The notes: generated from the sequence alone by a model not told the origin. A DNA stretch of 64,000 nt from Acidobacteriota bacterium (GCA_016195985.1 JACPYP010000007.1:248001-312000); one strand, 5' to 3'. Shown: positions 52,045 through 61,275, counted from the first letter of the stretch. Program-made: numbers and translations.

Positions 52045-53128
52045 TCACGGAACGATGGTCGTGAAGAGGTACGTGGCGAAAAGGACCAGCAGCACAGCTC
52101 CTTGCATCACGGTGGTGCGCCCCGTTCCAAGCGATTGGCCGGTGACGAAGAGGGAGAGCAGCAGCAGCACCGTGGACTTGGAATCGATGCCCAGGGTGAG
52201 GTGCATGCCCGTGGCGATGGACACGACGGCTACCGCCGGAATGGTCAGTCCGATGCTGGCCAGGGCCGAGCCCAGGGCCAGGTTCAGGCTGGTCTGCAGG
52301 CGGTTGGTCCGGGCGGCCCGGAAGGCGGCCAGCCCCTCCGGAAGCAGCACCACGCCGGCGATGATCGCCCACCAGCGGTTTGGGGGCGCCAGCCGCCGCC
52401 ACGCTGGCCTCGATGCTGGGGGCCAGGGCCTTGGCCAGGAGCACCACGGCGCCCAGGCAGGCCAGCAGCAGACAGGCGCTCAGGGCAGCGGTCCTCTTGG
52501 CGGGGGGTGGGGTGTGAAGCTCATCGCCCCCGTCCGCGGTGGTCGGACCCAGGAAATAATCCCGGTGCCGCACCGACTGGACCACCACGAACACGCCGTA
52601 CAACCCAGCGGACACGATGGCGACGAAGGCCAGCTGGCTGGCCGAGTAGACGGGTCCAGGGTGGCTGGTGGTGTGGTTGGGAAGAACCAGGGTCAGAACC
52701 GCGATGGCGCCGAGGGTGGCCAGGGAGGCGCTCACTCCGTAAAGGCCGAAGCGCTGTTCCCGGAAACGGGCCCCGCCAACGATGAGGCAGAGTCCCACGA
52801 TGCCGTTGAGGATGATCATCACGGCGGCGAAGACCGTATCGCGAGCCAGGGACGGAGCATCGGGCCCGCCTGCCAGCATCAGCGACACGATGAGGGCCAC
52901 TTCGATGGCGGTCACAGACACGGCCAGCACCAGGGTGCCCAGGGGCTCACCCACGCAGTGGGCCACCACCTCCGCATGATGGACCGCAGCGAGGATGCCC
53001 CAAGCCAGGCCCAGGGCCACCAGCACCCGGAAGGGACCGCCCCAGCCGAGCGCGGTTCCGCCCAGCAGCAGCCAAGCAAACATGGGCCCAAGAAGGGTCC
53101 ACCAGGGGATGGGAAGGCGTTGGTTCAT
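52045..53128 (-). pseudogene. chaA: ChaA-type cation/proton antiporter, interrupted by a one-base frameshift
   Basis: Two frames together encode a ChaA-like calcium/sodium-proton antiporter. The first (from the ATG at 53128) has HHAEVVAHCVGEPLGTLVLA and the following membrane helices, and runs to about 52386. The second carries the rest (NRWWAIIAGVVLLPEGL, SLNLALGSALASIGLTIP, STVLLLLSLFVTGQ) to the stop at 52045. The break falls in a run of five G residues at 52382-52386 on the plus strand; deleting one restores a continuous antiporter of about 360 residues, the normal length. It may be a real mutation, a phase-variable tract or a sequencing error. Confidence 0.85.
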
Positions 53129-53305
53129 GGGGGTCTTGATCCACCTTCGGACATTGTCCTCGGTCAGGCCTAGTTGCCCTGCAGAATGTCCTTGAATGGG
53201 CGGCGTGGCCAACCTGGGGTTTGAACGAACCAGCGGGTCCCCACTCGGAACGCGCCATTCAGGCGCGTTCGCTCGTGACCCGCATGGTTGTCCGTTCTCT
53301 TCTGG

Positions 53306-54451
53306 TCAATTCCCCTGCTGGATCTCTTTTGCGATCACCAGGCGCTGAATCTGGTTCGTTCCCTCATAGATCTGCAGCAGCTTGGCGTCGCGCATGCACT
53401 TTTCCACGAGGTAATCGCGGCTGTAGCCGTTGCCGCCGAGGATCTGCACGGCATCCGTGGTGACTTCCATGGCGGTGTCGGTGGCGAACGTCTTGGCGAT
53501 GGCGCTCTGTTTGGAGTTCTTGATGCCATTGTCCGTCATCCAGGCGGCCTGCCAGGTGAGCAGGCGGCTGGCCTCGATCTTCTTGGCCATGTCCGCCAGC
53601 ATGAAGCTGATGGCCTGGTTGGCGAAGATGGGTTGTCCGAACTGGATGCGCGTCTTGGCGTATTCCAGGGCGATCTCGAAGGCGGCCCGGGCCACGCCCA
53701 CGCCCCCGGCGGCCACGGCGGCGCGGGTCTGATCGAGGGTCTTCATGGCGATGACGAAGCCCATGCCCTCCTTGCCCAGAAGGTTCTCCACTGGCACTTC
53801 GGCGTCGTTGAAGTAGAGCTCCACCTGGTTGCTGGCCCGCTGGCCCATCTTGTCCATGGCCTTGCCCACCACCAGGCCAGGCGTGCCGCGGGGCACCACG
53901 ATGCAGCTGGTGCCGCGGGCGCCCTTGCTGGGATCGGTGCTGCAGAAGAGCGCGTACCAGTCAGCGTAGCCGCCGTTGGTGCAGTAGCACTTCGTGCCGT
54001 TGATGATGTACTTGTCTCCGCGTTTTTCGGCGCGGCAGCTCATGCCGCCGGCATCGGAACCGGCGTTGGGCTCGGACAGCGAGAAGGCTGCGAACTTGGG
54101 TTCCTCGGCGATCATGCCCAGCCACTTCTTCTTCTGTTCGGGGCTGGCGGCGATGAGCAGGGGGGTCATGGCCAGGCCGTTGGCCATGATCGAAGTGTAA
54201 AGGCCGCCGCAGCCCCAGGCGAGCTCCTCGCAGACGATGGCTTCCTCCATCTGCGAATTGCCGGGGCCGCCGCATTCTTTGGGCACCAGGGCCTGCAGGT
54301 AGCCGAAATCAAAGGCCGCCTTGTAGACGTCTGTGGCCCATTCGCCGGTCTCGTCGTACTTCCTGGCCACGGGGCGGATGATCTTTTCCGCGAAGCCGTG
54401 GGCGCGCTCCTTCTCGGCCAGTTGTTCGGGAGAAAGGGAGAATCCGAGCAT
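53306..54451 (-). CDS. Acyl-CoA dehydrogenase (short/medium-chain type)
   Basis: A 381-residue FAD flavoenzyme that oxidises acyl-CoA to trans-2-enoyl-CoA. Signature segments are FAAFSLSEPNAGSDAGGM, RTRIQFGQPIF-like (AKTRIQFGQPIFANQ), VQILGGNGYSRDYLVEKCMRD, and the catalytic base Glu363 in QIYEGTNQIQRLVIA, the position used by short- and medium-chain enzymes. The ATG at 54451 is preceded by AGAGG. Together with the enoyl-CoA hydratase elsewhere in the window it suggests fatty or branched-chain acid oxidation, but no electron-transfer flavoprotein gene is nearby. Confidence 0.93.
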   Translation of the reverse strand: MLGFSLSPEQLAEKERAHGFAEKIIRPVARKYDETGEWATDVYKAAFDFGYLQALVPKECGGPGNSQMEEAIVCEELAWGCGGLYTSIMANGLAMTPLLIAASPEQKKKWLGMIAEEPKFAAFSLSEPNAGSDAGGMSCRAEKRGDKYIINGTKCYCTNGGYADWYALFCSTDPSKGARGTSCIVVPRGTPGLVVGKAMDKMGQRASNQVELYFNDAEVPVENLLGKEGMGFVIAMKTLDQTRAAVAAGGVGVARAAFEIALEYAKTRIQFGQPIFANQAISFMLADMAKKIEASRLLTWQAAWMTDNGIKNSKQSAIAKTFATDTAMEVTTDAVQILGGNGYSRDYLVEKCMRDAKLLQIYEGTNQIQRLVIAKEIQQGN

Positions 54452-54616
54452 GCGCGCCTCTTGAGGGATGGGTGGGGTGGGTGGCTTGAATGGGAAATGA
54501 ACTCCCAGTCTATCGCCGCTGCGCGCCACGCCAAGAGCTGGGCTCTCTTGACACAAAGTAGGATTGGCCCGGTCCGCAGGTGATACCGGGGTAAAGTTAT
54601 GCGTTGGAGCGACCCC

Positions 54617-55972
54617 ATGACCATTCGATTGACCGATCTTGGAAAAGCCGTTCTTGAGACCGAATACGCGGTCCGGGGACCCATCGTGGCCCGCGCCGCG
54701 GAGCTGGAGAAGCAGGGGCGCGAGATCATCTACTGCAACATCGGCAATCCCCAGTCCCTGGGGCAGAAGGCGCTCACCTGGAACCGGCAGATCCTGGCGC
54801 TCTGCGAATATCCCGCGCTCATGGAGCTGGCGCCCGGCGCCTTCCCGTCGGACGTGGTGGAAACCGCCAAGGCCATCCTGGGCGGCTCGAAGCACGGCCT
54901 GGGCGCCTACAGCGAAAGCCGTGGCGTGCGTTTCATCCGCGAGGCCGTGGCCGAGTTCATCCTGGAGCGCGACCACATCGGTGTGGACCCCGACGCCATC
55001 TTCCTCACGGACGGCGCCAGCAAGGGCGTGCAGACCATCCTGCGCCTGCTCATCGGCAAGCCAAGCGACGGCATCATGGTGCCCATCCCCCAGTACCCGC
55101 TCTACTCGGCCACCATCACGCTCTACGAGGGGCGCATGGTGCCCTACTACCTGGACGAGGCCAACGGCTGGAAGCTGAGCCGGGTCATGCTCGAATCTTC
55201 GCTCGCCAAGGCCAAGGCCGAAGGCACGGAGGTGAAGGCCATCTGCGTCATCAACCCCGGCAACCCCACTGGCGCGGTGCTGGACGAAACCAACATCGCG
55301 ATGATCATCGACTTCGCCAAGGCCCACGGCCTCTCGATCCTGGCCGACGAGGTCTACCAGGAGAACATCTACCTGCCGGGCGATGAGTTCGTATCCTTCG
55401 CCAAGGTGCTGCATCAGGCCGATGCGAAGGACGTGTCGCTGTTCAGCTTCCACTCCTGCTCCAAGGGCTTCCTGGGCGAGTGCGGTGTCCGCGGCGGCTA
55501 CTTCGAGTACCGCAACGTGCCGGAGGACGTCGCGGCCCAGATCCTCAAGCTGCAGAGCGTGAGCCTGTGCGCCAACCTGGCGGGCCAGGCGGCCACCTAC
55601 GCCATGGTGCGCCCCCCCAAGCCGGGGATGCCTTCCTACGCGCAGTACGCGGCCGAGAAGAAGGGCATCCTCGACACCCTCAAGCAGCGCGCCATCCTGC
55701 TGGCCGAAGGTCTCAACAAGGTGGAAGGCATCACCTGCAACGTCATCGCGGGCGCCATGTATGCCTTCCCCTGCGTGACGCTGCCCGCGGGCCGCACGGA
55801 CTTTGAATACGCCATGGCGCTGCTGGAGCAGACGGGCATCTGCGTGGTGCCCGGTTCTGGCTTCGGCCAGGCCGAAGGCACCGCCCACTTCCGCACCACC
55901 ATCCTGCCTCCCACCGAGAAGATCCAGAAAGTGGTGGAGGCCCTCGGCGCTTTTCACCGCAGCTTCAAGTAG
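54617..55972 (+). CDS. Alanine aminotransferase-like PLP enzyme
   Basis: A 451-residue class I aminotransferase close to the GPT/alanine aminotransferase group, which includes eukaryotic enzymes. IIYCNIGNPQSLGQKAL, GLGAYSESRGVRFIRE, FLTDGASKGVQTILRLL, VINPGNPTGAVLD and the PLP lysine Lys283 in SFHSCSKGFLGECGVRGGY are all characteristic. It interconverts alanine and 2-oxoglutarate with pyruvate and glutamate. GGAG lies seven bases before the ATG at 54617. It is divergent from the acyl-CoA dehydrogenase gene. Confidence 0.88.
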   Translation: MTIRLTDLGKAVLETEYAVRGPIVARAAELEKQGREIIYCNIGNPQSLGQKALTWNRQILALCEYPALMELAPGAFPSDVVETAKAILGGSKHGLGAYSESRGVRFIREAVAEFILERDHIGVDPDAIFLTDGASKGVQTILRLLIGKPSDGIMVPIPQYPLYSATITLYEGRMVPYYLDEANGWKLSRVMLESSLAKAKAEGTEVKAICVINPGNPTGAVLDETNIAMIIDFAKAHGLSILADEVYQENIYLPGDEFVSFAKVLHQADAKDVSLFSFHSCSKGFLGECGVRGGYFEYRNVPEDVAAQILKLQSVSLCANLAGQAATYAMVRPPKPGMPSYAQYAAEKKGILDTLKQRAILLAEGLNKVEGITCNVIAGAMYAFPCVTLPAGRTDFEYAMALLEQTGICVVPGSGFGQAEGTAHFRTTILPPTEKIQKVVEALGAFHRSFK

Positions 55973-55973
55973 G

Positions 55974-56060
55974 TCACCACGGAGACACGGAGAACAAACA
56001 CGGGGAAAGGCGCTTTGCTTTCTCTGTGCTTCCTCAGCGCCCTCCGTGTCTCCGTGGTGA
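55974..56060. repeat. Dispersed palindromic repeat of the CACCACGGAGACACGGAG type
   Basis: A perfect 19-base inverted repeat: TCACCACGGAGACACGGAG at 55974-55992 and its complement at 56042-56060, around a 49-base spacer. It fills the gap between the aminotransferase stop and the next ribosome-binding site. Very similar palindromes are known to be scattered through many unrelated bacterial genomes. Confidence 0.85.
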
Positions 56061-56085
56061 ATCTTCAACCTCGAACGGAGTCCCC

Positions 56086-56853
56086 ATGCGTCCCGAGCAT
56101 CCTGTCGTCCTCATCACCGGCGCTTCCAGCGGATTCGGCGAAGCCGTGGCGCGCCTGCTGGCGGCCAATGGCTTCCACTTGGCTCTGGGCGCCCGGCGCG
56201 TGGAGCGCGTGCGGGTTTTGGCCGATGAGCTGGTGAAGGCCCACGGCATCAAGGTTTTCGCGGGCGCCGTGGATACCCGCGAAACCGCCAGCGTGAACGC
56301 CTTCGTGGAGGCCGCCGCGACGGCCCTCGGCGGCCTCCACGTACTGGTGGCCAACGCAGGCCTGGCCAGCGGCACCTTCAAGCTGTGGGAAACGCCGGAC
56401 GAGGATCTGGAAGCCATGCTGCGCACCAATGTGGAAGGCGTGGTGAAGACCATCCGCGCCGGGCTGCCCCACGTGCGCAAGGCCGGCTGGGGCCATGTGT
56501 TTTTCATCGGCTCCACAGCGGGCCATCAGCCCTATGAGGGGGGCAGCGTCTACTGCGCCTCGAAATTCGGCGTGAAGGCCATGGCCCAGACCCTCCGTCT
56601 GGAAGTGAATGGCGAGCAGATCCGCGTCACCTCCGTGGATCCCGGCATGGCCGAAACCGAATTCTCCAACGTCCGCATGAAGGACGAGGCCAAGGCCAGG
56701 GCTGTCTACCAGGGGGTGAAGCCCCTCGCGGCCTTCGACGTGGCCGAATGCGTGCGCTGGTGCCTCATGCTTCCGGATCACGTGAACATCGACGAGATCC
56801 TGGTGAAGTGCACGGATCAGGCCAGCGTCCACAAGGTCCACCGGCGCGCCTGA
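56086..56853 (+). CDS. Short-chain dehydrogenase/reductase (YdfG-like)
   Basis: A 255-residue NAD(P)-dependent SDR. It has the cofactor motif TGASSGFG, NAG in VANAGLASG, the catalytic Ser in IGSTAGHQPYEGGS and YCASK for the Tyr/Lys pair. The segment IRVTSVDPGMAETEFSNVRM is highly typical of YdfG, a 3-hydroxy-acid/serine dehydrogenase that also reduces malonic semialdehyde. GGAG lies five bases before the ATG. A terminator-like hairpin follows. Confidence 0.85.
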   Translation: MRPEHPVVLITGASSGFGEAVARLLAANGFHLALGARRVERVRVLADELVKAHGIKVFAGAVDTRETASVNAFVEAAATALGGLHVLVANAGLASGTFKLWETPDEDLEAMLRTNVEGVVKTIRAGLPHVRKAGWGHVFFIGSTAGHQPYEGGSVYCASKFGVKAMAQTLRLEVNGEQIRVTSVDPGMAETEFSNVRMKDEAKARAVYQGVKPLAAFDVAECVRWCLMLPDHVNIDEILVKCTDQASVHKVHRRA

Positions 56854-56862
56854 CGCCCAGCG

Positions 56863-56906
56863 GGGAGGCCCAGCGGGAGACTTGGCCCAGGTCAGCCTCC
56901 CTTTTT
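56863..56906 (+). terminator. Terminator after the SDR gene
   Basis: GGGAGGC (56863-56869) pairs with GCCTCCC (56895-56901) and is followed by five T residues (56902-56906). The 25-base loop can form further pairs. It separates the SDR from the downstream operon. Confidence 0.6.
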
Positions 56907-56949
56907 GTTTATCCTTGGGTCCTTTTTTAGGAGACCCAGGTGCCCAAAC

Positions 56950-56966
56950 TGATATATTAGATATCA
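56950..56966 (+). promoter_or_regulatory. Candidate operator of the hydroxyproline-peptide operon
   Basis: TGATAT-ATTAG-ATATCA is a perfect 6-base inverted repeat with a 5-base centre, in a very AT-rich patch 24-40 bases before the ATG of the first operon gene. GntR-family FCD regulators bind such short AT-rich palindromes, and one is the second gene of the operon. The site would block initiation if bound. Confidence 0.5.
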
Positions 56967-56989
56967 AGACCCTTCATAGGAGGCCCAGG

Positions 56990-58372
56990 ATGACGAGCAC
57001 CCACCTCTACCTTGAACGGCGGAACCGGTTGCAGGCCCACCTGGGGCGAGGTCTGCTGCTGCTGCTGGGCAACGAGGAAAGCCCCATGAACTATGGGGAC
57101 AACACTTATCCCTTCAGGCAGGACAGCACCTTCCTCTATTTCACTGGGATCGCCAGGCCGGGTTGCGCCCTGTTGATGGATCTGGATGAGGACCAGACCA
57201 CCCTCTTCGCGGACGATCCCACCGTGGATGATCTGGTGTGGACAGGGCCGCAACCCACGGGTCGGGACCTGGCTGTGGCTGCAGACATCCCCCAGGTGGC
57301 GTCCACCCGCGATCTGAACGAAGCGCTGCGCCGGGCCCAGCAGGCGGGGCGCGCCATCCACTTCCTCCCCCCCTACCGGGCCGAGCACCGCCTGAAGCTG
57401 CAGGAGCTGCTGGGGCTGGATCCGGCAGGGCAGGCCGCCGCGGCATCCGTTCCCTTCATCCAGGCTGTGACCGATTTGCGCATCCGGAAATCCGCCGGCG
57501 AAATCGCCGATATCGAGAAGGCCGTGAACCTTTCGGTGGACATGCACCTGGCGGCCATGGCCATGGCCCGGCCGGGCATGACCGAAGCGGAGATCGCCGC
57601 GCGCGTCACGCAGATCGCCCAGGCGGCGGGCTGCGGCCTGTCCTATCCCGTCATCGCCACGGTGCACGGCGAGGTGCTGCACAACCACCACTACCACCAT
57701 CGCCTGGAGCCCGGGCAGCTCTTCCTCCTGGATGCCGGAGCGGAAACCCCCGCGGGCTACGCAGGCGACCTGACCAGCACCTTCCCCGTGTCTCCCGCCT
57801 TCACGCCACGGCAGCGGGACATCCACGATCTGGTGCTGCGCGCCTTCCTGGCGGCTGTGGAGGCGCTGCGCCCCGGGGTGAATTTCCGGGATGTGCACCT
57901 GCTGGCCTGCCGCACGCTGGCCTCGGGCCTGAAGGATCTGGGCCTCATGAAGGGCGACGCGGACGAGGCGGTGACCGCCGGAGCCCACGCCCTCTTCTTC
58001 CCCTGCGGACTGGGCCACCTGATGGGCCTCGACGTGCATGACATGGAAAACCTGGGCGAGGTTTGGGTGGGCTACCAGGGACAGTCCAAAAGCACGCAGT
58101 TCGGACTGAAATCCCTGCGCCTCGCCCGTCCCCTGGAGCCTGGCTTCGTGCTCACCGTGGAGCCGGGAATCTACTTCATGCCGGGCCTGATGGACCGCTG
58201 GCGCGCCGAAGGCCGCTTCCTCGATTTCATCGACTACGCGGCACTGGAGGCCTACCGGGATTTCGGCGGCCTGCGCATCGAAGAGGATTTCCTGGTGACG
58301 CCCGAAGGCAGCCGCCGCCTCGGCCGCCCCAAGCCCCGCACCGCGGCGGAAGTGGAAGCCCTGCGCGCCTGA
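56990..58372 (+). CDS. M24 Xaa-Pro peptidase (aminopeptidase P / prolidase type)
   Basis: A 460-residue metallopeptidase that cleaves bonds before proline. Residues about 5-140 are the aminopeptidase P N-terminal domain (YPFRQDSTFLYFTGI). The M24 pita-bread domain follows with its metal ligands: LLDAGAE (Asp), YAGDLTSTFPV (Asp), GLGHLMGLDVHD (His), LTVEPGIYF (Glu) and GLRIEEDFLV (Glu). AGGAGG precedes the ATG at 56990. It is the first gene of the operon ending in the hydroxyproline dehydratase, where it could release proline or hydroxyproline from imported peptides. Confidence 0.9.
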   Translation: MTSTHLYLERRNRLQAHLGRGLLLLLGNEESPMNYGDNTYPFRQDSTFLYFTGIARPGCALLMDLDEDQTTLFADDPTVDDLVWTGPQPTGRDLAVAADIPQVASTRDLNEALRRAQQAGRAIHFLPPYRAEHRLKLQELLGLDPAGQAAAASVPFIQAVTDLRIRKSAGEIADIEKAVNLSVDMHLAAMAMARPGMTEAEIAARVTQIAQAAGCGLSYPVIATVHGEVLHNHHYHHRLEPGQLFLLDAGAETPAGYAGDLTSTFPVSPAFTPRQRDIHDLVLRAFLAAVEALRPGVNFRDVHLLACRTLASGLKDLGLMKGDADEAVTAGAHALFFPCGLGHLMGLDVHDMENLGEVWVGYQGQSKSTQFGLKSLRLARPLEPGFVLTVEPGIYFMPGLMDRWRAEGRFLDFIDYAALEAYRDFGGLRIEEDFLVTPEGSRRLGRPKPRTAAEVEALRA

Positions 58373-58403
58373 TCGCCAGTCCCACCTCTTTCGGAGCCTC
58401 TGC

Positions 58404-59084
58404 ATGGTCCCCGGCAAGCCCATCATCGTGAAGTCCCTGCGGGAGCAGGTCTACGAGTATCTGAAGGCCGAGCTGAAGCGGGGCGCCCTCGACACAGACT
58501 CGTTCCTGGATCTCAACAAGCTGGCCAAGGATCTGGGGGTGAGCCGGACACCCCTGCGGGACGCCCTCATCCAGCTGGAGGTGGAGGAATTCGTCACCAT
58601 CGCGCCGCGCCGGGGCGTGGCGGTGCGCAGCCTCCAGCCCAAGGACATCCAGGAGATCTACCAGCTGGTGGGCGCTCTCGAAGGGGCCGCGCTGATGGCG
58701 GTGGGCCCCACCATGACCGCGGAAGACATCACGCATCTCCGGGAGCTGGATCAGCGCTCCCAGCGCGCCATCGATGCCGGCGACAAGGATGGATTCTACG
58801 AGACCAACTACGCGTTCCATGATTTCTTCCTGAACCGCCTGGGCAATAGCCGCATCACCGCTCTGGTGCACGCGAAGAAACAGCAGCTCTACGACTGGAA
58901 CCGCAAGTTCGAACGGTTGCATGTCAACTGGGAGAACAGCGGCGTCCATGAGCACGAGGAAGTGCTCCGCCTCCTGGAGACCGGAGCCATTCCCGAGGCC
59001 GCAGCCTACCTGCGGGATGTGCACTGGGGCTTCAATGTGCAGGAAGCCTTCGTGAACCAGGTCTACTTCACGGAGCAGGGATGA
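58404..59084 (+). CDS. GntR-family regulator, FCD subfamily
   Basis: A 226-residue regulator. The N-terminal winged helix has SLREQVYEYLKAELKRGAL and the recognition helix LAKDLGVSRTPLRDALIQL. The C-terminal helical FCD domain (about 85-220) contains the metal/ligand histidines expected of the family (NYAFHDFFLN, GVHEHEEVLRLLETG, VHWGF). FCD regulators usually bind small carboxylates and repress catabolic operons. It lies inside the operon, overlaps the transporter gene by four bases, and probably senses the substrate or a product such as hydroxyproline. Confidence 0.88.
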   Translation: MVPGKPIIVKSLREQVYEYLKAELKRGALDTDSFLDLNKLAKDLGVSRTPLRDALIQLEVEEFVTIAPRRGVAVRSLQPKDIQEIYQLVGALEGAALMAVGPTMTAEDITHLRELDQRSQRAIDAGDKDGFYETNYAFHDFFLNRLGNSRITALVHAKKQQLYDWNRKFERLHVNWENSGVHEHEEVLRLLETGAIPEAAAYLRDVHWGFNVQEAFVNQVYFTEQG

Positions 59085-60376
59085 GCGCCAACGCCGCCAC
59101 TTCTGAAAGGCACCCCGCGGGGCTCCGCACCCTCTTTCTCACCGAGATGTGGGAGCGCCTGGGCTTCTACATCCTCATGGCCATCCTCACCCTCTACATG
59201 GATCAGGAACTGGGCTGGGGAGATGCCACCAAAGGCAGCATCTACGGCGCCTTCCTGGGCCTCAGCTACTTCTCTCCGCTGCTGGGCGGATGGATGGGGG
59301 ACCGGCTCATCGGGCGCGTGGGCACCGTGCGGACCGGCGCGGTGCTCATGACGCTGGGCTACGCCAGCCTGGGCTGCTCCTCCCGCACCCTGGTGGCGCC
59401 CTTCTTCGCGGGCCTGCTGCTGGTGGGCATCGGCGCGGGCATCCTCAAGGCGAACCTCTCCGTGCTGGTGGGCACGCTCTACGAGGAGAGGCCCCACCTG
59501 CGGGACGCGGGCTACAACCTCTATTACATGGGCATCAACATCGGCGCGGCGGTGGCGCCCCTCGTGGCCACCGCCATGGCCGTCTGGTTCGGCAGCTACC
59601 GGGTTTCCTTCTGGATCGCCGCGGGAGGCATGATCCTGGCCCAGGCTTTCTTCCTCCGCGGCGTCCATCACTTCCCCGAATCCGGAAACAGCCATTCGGA
59701 GGCCGGAACCGAGGCTCCCGCCATGGCTTCCGGGGATATCCAGCGCCGGCTTCTGGCGCTGGGAGGCCTGTTCCTGGTGGCCATCTTCTTCTGGACAGCC
59801 TTCTATCAGAACGGCTTCGCCATGACGCTCTTCGCGCAGCGCTCGACCCTGGCCTACCGCTGGCTGCGCCCTGAGACCTACCAGTTCTTCCAGCCCGCCT
59901 TCATCCTGGTGGCCACGCCGCCCATGCTGGCCCTGTTCGCGTGGATGAAGCGGGGCAACCGCGAGCCCTCGACGCCCGGGAAGATCCTGTCGGGCATGCT
60001 GATCATGGGCGGCTCCATGCTCGTGATGGCCCTGGCCAGCCGCCTGGGCGGCAACCTGGACCAGCCCCTCATGTCGCCTGGCTGGCTCATCGGCGCCTAC
60101 GGGTTCATCACCCTGGCGGAGGTGCTCATCTCGCCCATGGGGCTTTCCTACGTTTCGAAGGTGGCGCCGCCCCGGTACCGCGGCCTCATGATGGGATGCT
60201 GGTTCGCGGCCACGGCCACGGGCTCCTACGGCTCCGGCTTCCTGGGCCGCAGCTACGGGCGTTTCCCCCATGACCAGTACTACCTGCTGCTGGCGGGCCT
60301 GCTGGGTTTCTCCGCCTGCCTGACCCTGCTCCTGTTCAAGCGGCTGCGCAGCTTCGACGCCCCAGGTGCGGCATGA
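59081..60376 (+). CDS. POT/PTR-family proton-coupled oligopeptide transporter
   Basis: A 431-residue major-facilitator protein of the POT family that imports di- and tripeptides with protons. The family motif ExxER is present in TM1 (Glu22, Glu25, Arg26 in TEMWERLGFYILM), and SYFSPLLGGWMGDRLIG and NLYYMGINIGA are the two classic PTR2 signatures. It is shorter than many POT proteins but has about 12 helices. Start and stop overlap the neighbouring genes (ATGA both times). Its place beside an Xaa-Pro peptidase suggests proline- or hydroxyproline-containing peptides as cargo. Confidence 0.9.
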   Translation: MSANAATSERHPAGLRTLFLTEMWERLGFYILMAILTLYMDQELGWGDATKGSIYGAFLGLSYFSPLLGGWMGDRLIGRVGTVRTGAVLMTLGYASLGCSSRTLVAPFFAGLLLVGIGAGILKANLSVLVGTLYEERPHLRDAGYNLYYMGINIGAAVAPLVATAMAVWFGSYRVSFWIAAGGMILAQAFFLRGVHHFPESGNSHSEAGTEAPAMASGDIQRRLLALGGLFLVAIFFWTAFYQNGFAMTLFAQRSTLAYRWLRPETYQFFQPAFILVATPPMLALFAWMKRGNREPSTPGKILSGMLIMGGSMLVMALASRLGGNLDQPLMSPGWLIGAYGFITLAEVLISPMGLSYVSKVAPPRYRGLMMGCWFAATATGSYGSGFLGRSYGRFPHDQYYLLLAGLLGFSACLTLLLFKRLRSFDAPGAA

Positions 60377-61275
60377 GCGCGGCACCCGTTCCGGCACCGG
60401 CGCCCACCGGCCGGATCTTCAACCTTCAGCGCTACTCGCTGCAGGACGGACCGGGCCTGCGGACCACGGTCTTCCTGAAGGGGTGCCCCCTGGCCTGCGC
60501 CTGGTGCCACAACCCGGAAAGCCAGTCGCCGGAGCCGGTGCTGGTCATGCAGGAGGGCCGCTGCATCGCCTGCGGCGCCTGCTACAAGGTCTGCGGCGAG
60601 GGCGAAGTGCCCAGCGATCACCCCGAGGCCTGCGTGGATGCCTGCCCCACCGGCGCCCGGCAGCTGCTGGGGCGCGACGTCGCCGTGGAGGAGCTGCTGG
60701 TGGAGGTGATGAAGGACCGCCTCTTCTTCGATCAGTCCGGCGGCGGCGTCACCCTCTCGGGGGGGGAACCGCTCATGCAGCCTGCCTTCGCCGTCGCCGT
60801 GCTGGAGGCGCTGCGCCAACGGGGCGTGCACACGGCCTTGGACACCTGCGGTCTGGGACGCTGGGAGGACCTGCTGGAGGCCGCGGCCCTCGCCGATCTT
60901 GTGCTTTTCGATCTGAAGCACATGGATGACGCGCAGCACCGCAAATGGACGGGGGTGGGCAACGGTGCCATCCTCGCCAACCTGGAGCGGCTGGGACGCC
61001 GCCATCCGCAGATCTGGATCCGCGTGCCGGTGGTGCCCGGCGTGAACGATGATCCGGCGAACCTGGAGGCCACAGCCCGGTTTGTGGCCTCCGTTCCGGG
61101 CGTCCGCCGCCTGGATCTATTGCCCTACCACAGCACCGGAGCGGCGAAGTTCCGCCGCCTCGGGCGGGAGTATCTCCTGGACCAGGTGGAGCCGCCGTCG
61201 GAGGCCCGCATGGCCAGCCTGGTGGACCTCTTCCAAGCTTTCGGCATTCCTGCCCACATCGGAGGCAACCCATGA
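60373..61275 (+). CDS. Radical-SAM activating enzyme for the glycyl radical dehydratase
   Basis: A 300-residue glycyl radical enzyme activase. The radical-SAM cluster motif is Cys38-X3-Cys42-X2-Cys45 (GCPLACAWCHNPE). A ferredoxin-like insert holds further cysteines (64, 67, 70, 74, and 87, 91), as in activases of dehydratase-type glycyl radical enzymes but not in the pyruvate formate-lyase activase. GGGVTLSGGEPLMQPAF and DLVLFDLKHMD are typical. It installs the glycyl radical on the product of the next gene, which it overlaps by four bases. It requires anoxic conditions. Confidence 0.93.
   Translation: MSAAPVPAPAPTGRIFNLQRYSLQDGPGLRTTVFLKGCPLACAWCHNPESQSPEPVLVMQEGRCIACGACYKVCGEGEVPSDHPEACVDACPTGARQLLGRDVAVEELLVEVMKDRLFFDQSGGGVTLSGGEPLMQPAFAVAVLEALRQRGVHTALDTCGLGRWEDLLEAAALADLVLFDLKHMDDAQHRKWTGVGNGAILANLERLGRRHPQIWIRVPVVPGVNDDPANLEATARFVASVPGVRRLDLLPYHSTGAAKFRRLGREYLLDQVEPPSEARMASLVDLFQAFGIPAHIGGNP

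Noticed and set aside
54548-54597. TTGACA at 54548 as the promoter of the alanine aminotransferase gene
   Set aside because: No convincing -10 hexamer lies 16-18 bases downstream; the nearest AT-rich hexamers are too far.
56950-56966. FNR box upstream of the hypD operon
   Set aside because: The palindrome TGATAT-N5-ATATCA does not fit TTGAT-N4-ATCAA in arm sequence or spacing, so it was kept only as a GntR-type candidate.
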